DNA of 9,213 nucleotides from Candidatus Omnitrophota bacterium. Its GTDB lineage: Bacteria; Omnitrophota; Gorgyraeia; Gygaellales; Profunditerraquicolaceae. This document shows positions 1-5,528 of the stretch, one piece after another (the first letter of the stretch is position 1; the number at the start of each line of letters is the position of its first letter). The notes beneath the pieces were generated by a model. That model had not been told where the DNA came from. It worked only from the letters and a program-made list of their open reading frames with translations, and made no database searches. The translations under genes were made by a program, and so were the position numbers. Location: NCBI GenBank assembly GCA_029563245.1, contig JAKQSG010000007.1:1-9213 (forward strand). The letters are read 5' to 3'.

Positions 1-11
1 GGCATAAAGCC

Positions 12-344
12 TTGCAAAAAGAGAATAAAAGGCGGTTTAGGCGTATTGATTTGCATGCGCCGGTGCGTTATCAGGTGAGGGGCAGGCCTGATTTCGGTAA
101 TTCTATATCTGATAATATCAGCGAGGGGGGATTAGCTTTAAATACGCTTAATTTTATACCTCCCTCTACTGCAGTAATGCTGGAGATAAGCGTATTATCC
201 AGGATATTGCGGCCGATAGCCAGGGTCTCCTGGTGCCAGCCGATGCCCCATTCGGATAACAGCAGGGTGGGGTTAGAGTTTATCGAGTTTAACGCTGCCG
301 ATAGGAATTTCCTATCGGAATATATTAATATCAGGCCGGCTTAA
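12..344 (+). CDS. PilZ domain protein (first of two), start uncertain
   Basis: This is a small, soluble, PilZ-only protein, probably a cytoplasmic c-di-GMP receptor or adaptor. Numbered from the TTG at 12, the two ligand motifs of the family are intact: RxxxR at R7-R11 near the N-terminus and NxSxxG at N35, S37 and G40. A beta-rich stretch follows, as expected for a PilZ barrel, and the protein ends soon after it. At about 110 residues it matches a single PilZ domain. The start is not secure: TTG at 12 is the first usable start in the window, no ribosome binding site is visible in the 11 bases before it, and the frame stays open to the left edge, so the gene may begin outside. It is followed after 25 bases by the zinc protein and then by a second PilZ gene with the same motif spacing. 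The output process it controls cannot be told from sequence. Confidence 0.85.
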   Translation: MQKENKRRFRRIDLHAPVRYQVRGRPDFGNSISDNISEGGLALNTLNFIPPSTAVMLEISVLSRILRPIARVSWCQPMPHSDNSRVGLEFIEFNAADRNFLSEYINIRPA

Positions 345-369
345 TAATTAAAAAGGGAGATTTAAGAAA

Positions 370-558
370 ATGGCTCAAGGACAGACAGAAGCGCCGACAG
401 AGGAAGTTAACGCAAAGCAAGAAGAAAAGCAGACTAATTGTTTAGCCTGCAACAAGCCTTTAAGGAAGGTTAGAATTTATTACCGTAACGGTAAATTCTA
501 TTGCACCAAGAGATGTTGGCAGAATTTCCTGGAGAAGGCAAAATCAGGGGCAAAATGA
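370..558 (+). CDS. Small Cys4 zinc-binding protein, TRASH/MYM-like
   Basis: This 62-residue protein has an acidic, Gln-rich, probably disordered N-terminus (residues 1-22) followed by a compact Cys4 module. C24 and C27 form a CxxC knuckle, and C45 and C49 form a CxxxC knuckle inside the pattern Y-C-x3-C-W. An aromatic/basic hairpin with a turn at N40-G41-K42 separates them. This resembles TRASH/MYM-type treble-clef zinc modules, which bind metal and often mediate protein or nucleic-acid contacts; that family placement is by pattern only. The start is supported by a purine-rich ribosome binding site (AAGGGAG) about 10 bases upstream. Its TGA stop overlaps the ATG of the next PilZ gene (ATGA), which suggests translational coupling and possibly a joint role with the PilZ proteins. 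No specific function can be assigned. Confidence 0.75.
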   Translation: MAQGQTEAPTEEVNAKQEEKQTNCLACNKPLRKVRIYYRNGKFYCTKRCWQNFLEKAKSGAK

Positions 559-908
559 TTAAAATAGGCGCCGAGAGAAGAGTCCATCCCCGCATAGACA
601 AGCAGCTTCCATTTAAAGTTGCCGCTAACGGTTATGGGTTCTCAACCAGCACTCAGAACCTAAGCTGCGTAGGTGCTTATTGCAGAATTACCAAATACAT
701 ACCACCCTTCACCAAGGTTATGGTAAAGCTTACCCTCCCAGTAAAGGATAAAGACGGTGATAAGAACTATTCGGTTAACTGCGAAGGCGTTATTGTAAGA
801 ACTGAAGATGAAAGCAGGGGCGGATTTAACATAGCCATATTTTTTAACGCTATCAAAGCTGACCAGCGTAAAAAGATCTCTAAGTATATTAACCAATTTG
901 TTCCTTAA
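555..908 (+). CDS. PilZ domain protein (second of two)
   Basis: This is a 117-residue PilZ-only protein and a likely c-di-GMP receptor. Both ligand motifs are present, RxxxR at R9-R13 and NxSxxG at N35, S37 and G40. The second motif has exactly the numbering it has in the PilZ protein at the left edge, so the two are probably distant paralogues. I chose the ATG at 555 rather than one at 501 for three reasons: the longer form would overlap most of the C-terminal half of the zinc gene, an AGGGG ribosome binding site lies at 546-550, and the protein then begins just before the PilZ RxxxR motif as is usual. The 4-base ATGA overlap with the zinc gene indicates coupled translation. The sequence is rich in Lys and aromatic residues towards the C-terminus. 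The effector partner is unknown. Confidence 0.85.
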   Translation: MIKIGAERRVHPRIDKQLPFKVAANGYGFSTSTQNLSCVGAYCRITKYIPPFTKVMVKLTLPVKDKDGDKNYSVNCEGVIVRTEDESRGGFNIAIFFNAIKADQRKKISKYINQFVP

Positions 909-943
909 GTGCTCTTCCGCATTAAATTATTTCCCCGGAAAAT

Positions 944-1462
944 ATGGGCAAAGTAAGGTGCGTTAAACCGGTAAAACTCATAACCGGGCTTATTTTTAAG
1001 AGCGAAGCAAGCCTTGAGAAGGCACAGTCCCACCTTATCGCTAAATTCGGAAGAATCGATTTTAAGAGTGAAGTTATTCCTTTTGACCAGACTGATTATT
1101 ATAAGGCAGAGATGGGGTTTGGCCTGAAAAGGGTATTCTTAAGTTTTTATAAGTTAATTAATCCTGCCCGTCTCCCCGCAATTAAAAGATTAACCAATAA
1201 TATCGAAGTTAAGTTTTCTCTAAGGGGTAACCGCCTGATTAATATTGACCCCGGATACCTTGACCTAGCTAAAGTTGTCTTGGCCTCCACTAAAGATTAC
1301 TGCCATAGGTTATACCTTGATAAGGGTATATTTGCGGAGATAACACTCTCCTTCAGGGGAAATTCTTTTAAGCCCTGGGAGTGGACATACCCTGACTATA
1401 AAAAAACAGAATACATCGCCGTATTTAATAAAATAAGGCAGCTATACCTAAAGCAGGCTTAA
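944..1462 (+). CDS. DUF4416 family protein
   Basis: This 172-residue protein matches my recollection of DUF4416 over its full length. Recognisable blocks are DYYxxEMG (D51-G58), NIDPGYL (N100-L106) followed by the VVLASTKD and HR stretch (to R122), and a TYPDY block near the C-terminus (T148-Y152). There is no signal peptide or membrane segment, so it should be cytoplasmic. The family's biochemical role is unknown to me; conserved Asp, Glu, His and Arg residues would fit an enzyme, but that is inference. It sits 35 bases after the second PilZ gene and one base before the M48 protease gene, so it is almost certainly co-transcribed with the latter. The ribosome binding site is weak (CGGAAA just upstream), so the ATG at 944 is chosen mainly because it gives the N-terminus typical of the family. 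Confidence 0.82.
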   Translation: MGKVRCVKPVKLITGLIFKSEASLEKAQSHLIAKFGRIDFKSEVIPFDQTDYYKAEMGFGLKRVFLSFYKLINPARLPAIKRLTNNIEVKFSLRGNRLINIDPGYLDLAKVVLASTKDYCHRLYLDKGIFAEITLSFRGNSFKPWEWTYPDYKKTEYIAVFNKIRQLYLKQA

Positions 1463-1463
1463 G

Positions 1464-2192
1464 ATGTTAAAATATATAGTTGTATTTATCCTGGCCATAT
1501 TCTTAAACGGTTGCGCTACTTTTTATAATCCGGCCACGGAAAGAAATGAGTTTATTCTAATAGATACCCGAAGCGAAATTGCCTTAGGAAGCGATATTGA
1601 CAGGCAGATCAGGGATGACCTGGTTGTTTTAAAAGACTTAAGAATGCAATCCAGGCTTGAGAGAATCGGTAAGAAAATAGCATATGTCTCAGACCGCAGC
1701 GACTTAAGTTATAAATTCGGTATAATCAAGGATGAACAATTTAACGCATTTGCCTTGCCCGGAGGTTTTATCTATGTTAATAGCGGGTTGATAAATGCAT
1801 CCAGCGATGATGAATTAGCCGCTGTTATAGCCCATGAAGTAGGCCATATTGCAGCTCGTCATAGCGTAAAAAGGTTGCAGGCTAATTTAGGATACCAGCT
1901 TCTTATGAATATAGCTTTAGGAAGTGATGGTTCACAGGCAATATCAGAGGCAGTAGGCATTACCTATAATTTTATTGCTCTGGGGTTTAGCCGCCAGGAC
2001 GAATTTTTAGCGGATAAATTATCGGTAAAATACTCAAGGGCAGCAGGATATAATCCTTATGGGATGGTTACCTTCTTTAAGAAGCTTGAAAAAGGCAAGA
2101 AGCCCGGATTGGAGTTGGTTTTTTTAAGTTCGCATCCTCCTACCAGGGAAAGAATAGAACGTGTAGAAAAAGAGATCGCTTTAGGCAATTAG
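1464..2192 (+). CDS. M48 family zinc metalloprotease, lipoprotein (BepA/LoiP-like)
   Basis: This is a predicted envelope quality-control protease. Residues 1-16 form a lipoprotein signal ending in a lipobox with the acylated cysteine at C17. The zinc site is HEVGH at H124, E125 and H128. A third ligand, E180, lies in the conserved context SRxxExxAD (S176-D184). The SHPP segment at H224 lies where BepA carries its regulatory 'His switch' histidine, though that equivalence is inferred. At 242 residues it is about half the length of E. coli BepA (487) and lacks the C-terminal TPR repeats, so it resembles the compact LoiP/YcaL type. Members of this family degrade misassembled outer-membrane proteins. 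It starts one base after the DUF4416 stop with only a weak ribosome binding site, which implies translational coupling, and the radical SAM gene follows after three bases. Confidence 0.93.
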   Translation: MLKYIVVFILAIFLNGCATFYNPATERNEFILIDTRSEIALGSDIDRQIRDDLVVLKDLRMQSRLERIGKKIAYVSDRSDLSYKFGIIKDEQFNAFALPGGFIYVNSGLINASSDDELAAVIAHEVGHIAARHSVKRLQANLGYQLLMNIALGSDGSQAISEAVGITYNFIALGFSRQDEFLADKLSVKYSRAAGYNPYGMVTFFKKLEKGKKPGLELVFLSSHPPTRERIERVEKEIALGN

Positions 2193-2195
2193 ATT

Positions 2196-3167
2196 ATGTT
2201 AAAATACCCCTCATATTTAAGTTCGATGGAAAACGGCTCTTTGGGAGAAATAATCAAAGAGCTTTACGCCAAGATAGAATCTTGTTCCATCTGTCCGCGT
2301 AAATGCGGGGTAAACCGTCTTAAGAATCAAACGGGATTTTGTAAAACCGGTTTACTTCCCAAGGTTTATAGTTTTATGAGCCATCAAGGAGAAGAGCCTC
2401 CAGTCTCAGGGGCTCGAGGTTCGGGGACTATATTCTTTTCGAATTGTAATATGGGATGTATCTACTGCCAGAATTACGAATTTAGCCAGCTAGGGCAGGG
2501 CAGGGAGGTTTCCATTGAGAAGCTGGCTGATATTATGCTGGAATTGCAGAAAATGAAATGCCATAACATAAACCTTGTTACCCCCACGCATGTACTCCCC
2601 CAAATATTATCGGCCCTTAAAATAGCTATATCCGGCGGATTAAGAATTCCCCTGGTTTACAATAGCGGGGGGTATGAGCTACCGGAAATTATCAAGCTAC
2701 TGGAAGGCATTGTCGATATCTATCTTGTAGATATGCGCTATGGCGATAGCGTAATGGCTTTAAAATATTCTGCTGCTGCCGATTATCCTAAATATAACCA
2801 GGCAGCGCTTAAGGAGATGCGCCGCCAGATCAAAACCGATGAAATCGATGAAGAGGGGGTAATGAGGAGAGGCTTGATTGTAAGGCATCTTGTTTTGCCG
2901 GAGAATGTATCCGGCACAGAGGTTGTTATGCGTTTTGTAGCCGAAGAATTATCTATAGATACATTAATAAGCCTGATGAGCCAGTACCTTCCTTACTATA
3001 AGGCCAGTCAGGATAATCTTATCTGCCGCAGGCTTAAACTTAAGGAATATGAGGAGGCTAAAGAGGCAATGGAAAGTTTTAATCTCTCTGGCGGATGGGT
3101 TCAGGATTCCTTCGGCCTGGAAAGGTTTGCCGGAGTGAACATTAAGTCAGTATTAAAGAAAGAATAA
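2196..3167 (+). CDS. Radical SAM protein, PflX-like (COG1313 type)
   Basis: This 323-residue cytoplasmic protein belongs to the radical SAM superfamily. The 4Fe-4S/SAM-binding cluster is CxxxCxxC at C84, C88 and C91, with the aromatic Y90 before the last Cys as is usual. Four further cysteines precede it (C30, C33, C37 and C49, arranged CxxCxxxC-x11-C), which is characteristic of the PflX group of pyruvate-formate-lyase-activase homologues and may bind a second metal or cluster. The YNSGGYE block and the VDIYLVDMRYGD block fit the TIM-barrel strands of this group. PflX proteins have no established substrate. No glycyl radical enzyme lies nearby, so calling it an activase would be unsupported. 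The ATG at 2196 has a poor ribosome binding site and follows the protease stop by three bases; a second in-frame ATG at codon 11 is possible, because the conserved region begins only at about residue 28. Confidence 0.9.
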   Translation: MLKYPSYLSSMENGSLGEIIKELYAKIESCSICPRKCGVNRLKNQTGFCKTGLLPKVYSFMSHQGEEPPVSGARGSGTIFFSNCNMGCIYCQNYEFSQLGQGREVSIEKLADIMLELQKMKCHNINLVTPTHVLPQILSALKIAISGGLRIPLVYNSGGYELPEIIKLLEGIVDIYLVDMRYGDSVMALKYSAAADYPKYNQAALKEMRRQIKTDEIDEEGVMRRGLIVRHLVLPENVSGTEVVMRFVAEELSIDTLISLMSQYLPYYKASQDNLICRRLKLKEYEEAKEAMESFNLSGGWVQDSFGLERFAGVNIKSVLKKE

Positions 3168-3171
3168 AGTA

Positions 3172-3663
3172 ATGATTAAAAACAGAATAGTTTCTTTTTT
3201 TTCCGTTTTATATATAAAATTGTTTAAGATAAATGATACCCCTCAGAAAATTGCCTTAGGGCTTGCCTTGGGGGTTGCCTTGGGGATTATTCCCGGCACA
3301 GGCCCGCTGGCAGCGCTTTTTCTTTCAATCTTTCTTAGAGCAAACCGGGCCAGTGCATTATTAGGCAGCCTGATTACTAATACGTGGTTTAGCCTGGTAA
3401 CTTTTCTCTTGGCATTGAGGCTAGGTTCTGCTATATTTAATATTAGTTTAGAGGCATTGAGGTATGAGTGGCGTGAGCTTTTTAATGATTTCCACCTTGG
3501 TTATCTACTGAAATCATCATTTCTTAAGGTCCTTTTGCCGGTTTCAGTAGGCTACTTAATAATCGGTATAATATTGGGGTTATTAGTTTATATAGCTGCT
3601 TTAGTTATTATAAAAAATGCCAAGATAAGAATTTTGGCAGCAGGGAGGAAAAATGAAAACTAA
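3172..3663 (+). CDS. DUF2062 membrane protein
   Basis: This 163-residue inner-membrane protein belongs to DUF2062. The family signature is visible in the first half: a Gly-rich GxxxGxxP element (G34, G38, P41), the RxN motif at about R56-N58, and a conserved Asn in an NTW motif at N70 where the family commonly has NP. Strongly hydrophobic segments lie at roughly residues 27-55, 62-85 and 117-147. The function of the family is not established; members often sit beside glycosyltransferase or envelope genes. The ATG at 3172 follows the radical SAM stop by four bases and no strong ribosome binding site is seen, so translational coupling is likely. Its last 11 bases overlap the start of the next gene, which has its own good ribosome binding site inside this gene. 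Confidence 0.85.
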   Translation: MIKNRIVSFFSVLYIKLFKINDTPQKIALGLALGVALGIIPGTGPLAALFLSIFLRANRASALLGSLITNTWFSLVTFLLALRLGSAIFNISLEALRYEWRELFNDFHLGYLLKSSFLKVLLPVSVGYLIIGIILGLLVYIAALVIIKNAKIRILAAGRKNEN

Positions 3664-4153
3664 CGATATTATAAGTAAGGGTAAGAGGGAATTCAGTATA
3701 ACAATTGCCTTAGTCGGCATAATACCCTTTCTTGTTTTTATCTATCTTATGGTGGTTAAGGTATCTTCCGTAAGAATCTTCGTAGGAGAAGTAGGCTTAA
3801 TTATGATTCTTACAATTGCAGTTTTTATCTTAGGAATCCACGTGGGCAAAAGGATGCTCACCTCTTTTTTATCCGAAATAATCGCGAAAGATAGGAAGGC
3901 CGCTATAACCGAGACTGCCCTGGCCGTAGGCCATGAGATAAATAACCCGTTATTAGCCATTAGGGGCAATCTTCAGGTTGTGGAGTCCTACCTTAATGAA
4001 AGCCAGGCGCCCGATACCATTAAAAACCGTCTAAAGACAATTGTGGACAATTTTGAGCGGGTCAGGCAGGCTACGGAACAGTTTCTCGCACTTTCTAATC
4101 CTAAATCAAAACCTGTATTCGGAAAAATCAGTATGGTAGATATTCATCGTTAA
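3653..4153 (+). CDS. Membrane histidine-kinase-like protein lacking an ATPase domain
   Basis: This 166-residue protein has two transmembrane segments (about residues 15-35 and 43-65) and a HisKA-type dimerisation/phospho-acceptor helix with the H-box HEINNPL, the phospho-accepting residue being H94. A second helix (about residues 119-150) completes the four-helix-bundle half. The chain ends at the point where a kinase normally runs into its HATPase_c domain; there is no N, G1, F or G2 box. The next gene starts 10 bases later with its own ribosome binding site, so no remnant of an ATPase domain follows in any frame. The protein is either a degraded kinase or a phospho-acceptor that depends on another kinase. 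The ATG is supported by GGGAGG at 3643-3648. It overlaps the DUF2062 gene by 11 bases, which ties the two membrane proteins together. Confidence 0.82.
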   Translation: MKTNDIISKGKREFSITIALVGIIPFLVFIYLMVVKVSSVRIFVGEVGLIMILTIAVFILGIHVGKRMLTSFLSEIIAKDRKAAITETALAVGHEINNPLLAIRGNLQVVESYLNESQAPDTIKNRLKTIVDNFERVRQATEQFLALSNPKSKPVFGKISMVDIHR

Positions 4154-4158
4154 GGAGG
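4152..4158 (+). promoter_or_regulatory. Strong ribosome binding site overlapping an upstream stop codon
   Basis: AAGGAGG lies five bases before the ATG at 4163 and overlaps the TAA stop of the kinase-like gene. It is a near-perfect anti-Shine-Dalgarno match. It fixes the start of the GuaA-like gene and shows that the kinase-like reading frame ends cleanly rather than reading into a lost domain. Confidence 0.8.
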
Positions 4159-4162
4159 CGGT

Positions 4163-5131
4163 ATGCCAGAGACAATGGAAATTAAAATACATGAGTTAAA
4201 TACCGAGGAATTTATAAAAGTTAAATCTGAAGAGATATCCAAACTGGTGAGGCAAGGATTGGCGATTAATGCCCTTTCCGGAGGTGTTGATTCTTCAGTA
4301 GTTACAATGCTGGGGCATAGGGCTCTAGGGGGACGCCTGAAGACCTATTTTATCGATAATGGGATAATGCGCAAAGATGAGCCGCAGGAGATTGCTTCAA
4401 TTTTTCGTACCCTTGGGGTTAATGTGGAAATTGTTGATGCAAAAGATCGTTTTTTTAAAGCGCTTAGAGGGATAACTGATCCGGAAGAAAAGAGGGAGTC
4501 GATAACACAAACTTTCTATAAGGATGTTTTTGCCGGATTAGTCAGAGAGAGTAAGGCTAAATATCTTTTGCAGGGAACAATCCTAACCGATATTGATGAA
4601 ACGGTAGCAGGTATAAAAAGGCAGCATAATGTTTTTGAACAATTAGGGATTGACCCGCAAGAGGCCTTCGGATATAAGATTATTGAACCATTGGTGCAAT
4701 TACGTAAGGACGGAGTTAGAAAATTGGCCCAAGCTTTGGGCCTGCCGGAATCTATCTACAATCGGATGCCTTTCCCCGGGCCGGCATTGGCGGCAAGAAT
4801 TATTGGAGAGGTAACTCCTGAAAAGATTGAAATAGTGAGGTCTGCGACTGTTATCCTCGAAGAAGAGCTGAAAGGATCACGAGCCTTTCAATATCTGGCC
4901 ATTCTGCACAACGATAGAGTAACCGGTATGCGTAACGGCAAAAGGGATTTTGGGATGCAGATTGAAATACGCTCTTGGGATAGCCTGGATGCTAGAAAGG
5001 CAATGCCTACCAATATCTCTTTCGACAAATTAAACCTGCTCTCCAATCGAATAGTTACGGAAGTTGCTGGAGTTGTAAGTGTTACCTACAATATTGCCTC
5101 TAAACCACCCTCAACTATGGAGGCTATTTAA
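4163..5131 (+). CDS. GuaA-like ATP pyrophosphatase (GMP synthase C-terminal type, no glutaminase domain)
   Basis: This 322-residue protein matches only the ATP-PPase and dimerisation parts of GMP synthase; the N-terminal class I glutaminase domain of bacterial GuaA (about 525 residues in E. coli) is absent. Visible blocks are the P-loop SGGVDSS (S39-S45), the DNGxxRKDE region (D65-E73), TDPEEKR (T105-R111), QGT (Q137-T139), PFPGP (P203-P207) and the C-terminal KPPSTMEAI (314-322). It differs from canonical GuaA at sites around the XMP pocket and lid: IKRQHN replaces IKSHHN at 151-156, M202 replaces the His of RHPFPGP, GMRNGKR replaces GVMGDGR at 255-261, and the invariant terminal IEWE is MEAI. 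These traits recall the GuaA-like group often labelled ExsB-like. It may still make GMP using ammonia or a separate glutaminase, or adenylylate another substrate. A cupin gene follows after three bases. Confidence 0.85.
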   Translation: MPETMEIKIHELNTEEFIKVKSEEISKLVRQGLAINALSGGVDSSVVTMLGHRALGGRLKTYFIDNGIMRKDEPQEIASIFRTLGVNVEIVDAKDRFFKALRGITDPEEKRESITQTFYKDVFAGLVRESKAKYLLQGTILTDIDETVAGIKRQHNVFEQLGIDPQEAFGYKIIEPLVQLRKDGVRKLAQALGLPESIYNRMPFPGPALAARIIGEVTPEKIEIVRSATVILEEELKGSRAFQYLAILHNDRVTGMRNGKRDFGMQIEIRSWDSLDARKAMPTNISFDKLNLLSNRIVTEVAGVVSVTYNIASKPPSTMEAI

Positions 5132-5134
5132 TAA

Positions 5135-5455
5135 ATGACTGATTTATACGGGTTTAGCGCTAACCTGACTGATTTAATTAGTTATCAAGAGGGTTCAGTT
5201 GTAAGCAAAGAATTGATAGGGAAAGAAAAGGGGTCTCTAACCTTATTTGCTTTTAGCCAGGGTCAAGGCTTAAGTGAGCATACCGCGCCCTTTGATGCCT
5301 TTGTTTATATCCTTGAGGGGAAAGCTGAGATAACTATATCTAAAGAGGTTAAAACAGTAAATTACAAAGAAGGAATTATTATGCCGGCTAATAAGCCGCA
5401 TTCCGTCAAGGCAGTTGAGCCGTTTAAAATGCTCCTTGTTATGATAAGGGCTTAA
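5135..5455 (+). CDS. Small single-domain cupin protein
   Basis: This 106-residue protein is one cupin barrel. Motif 1 is recognisable from G43 to G62 but keeps only H49 of the usual HxH and lacks the Glu; the SEHTAPFDA pattern, with D54, takes its place. Motif 2 is present at G80-H89, with P84 and H89. Small cupins with this SEHTAPFDA pattern are common in anaerobes and archaea, and I know of no defined function for them. With two His residues and perhaps D54 it could still hold a metal, or it could be a non-catalytic binding protein. The ATG is served by GGAGG about 11 bases upstream, inside the end of the GuaA-like gene. The three-base gap implies a two-gene translational unit, so the cupin may act on or sense a product of that enzyme. 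Confidence 0.88.
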   Translation: MTDLYGFSANLTDLISYQEGSVVSKELIGKEKGSLTLFAFSQGQGLSEHTAPFDAFVYILEGKAEITISKEVKTVNYKEGIIMPANKPHSVKAVEPFKMLLVMIRA

Positions 5456-5465
5456 GTTTAAACTT
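5454..5465. repeat. Perfect 12-bp palindrome (possible operator)
   Basis: AAGTTTAAACTT is fully self-complementary. It overlaps the last two bases of the cupin stop codon and the first two bases of the -35 element of the next promoter. With no loop it is a poor transcription terminator but has the form of a binding site for a dimeric regulator. Chance occurrence in AT-rich intergenic DNA is possible. Confidence 0.35.
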
Positions 5466-5491
5466 GTCTTCTATTTGGTTTTTGTTATAAT
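5464..5491 (+). promoter_or_regulatory. Sigma-70-type promoter for the helical secreted protein
   Basis: A consensus -10 box TATAAT at 5486-5491 sits 16 bases after a four-of-six match to the -35 box, TTGTCT at 5464-5469. Initiation would fall near 5498, giving a leader of about 30 bases with a strong ribosome binding site. It lies in the 73-base gap between the cupin gene and the helical protein gene and is the clearest promoter in the window. Confidence 0.7.
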
Positions 5492-5517
5492 ATAACCAAT
5501 TAATCGTATCAAAAAAA

Positions 5518-5525
5518 GGGAGGAG
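5518..5525 (+). promoter_or_regulatory. Strong ribosome binding site
   Basis: GGGAGGAG lies three bases before the ATG at 5529 and follows a run of seven A residues. Some spacing ambiguity exists because the purine-rich stretch runs right up to the start codon. Together with the consensus promoter it predicts high expression of the downstream gene. Confidence 0.6.
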
Positions 5526-5528
5526 AGG

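Noticed and set aside
3742..3969. Minus-strand open frame within the kinase-like gene
   Set aside because: It is the shadow of the transmembrane and H-box region, with no coding evidence of its own.
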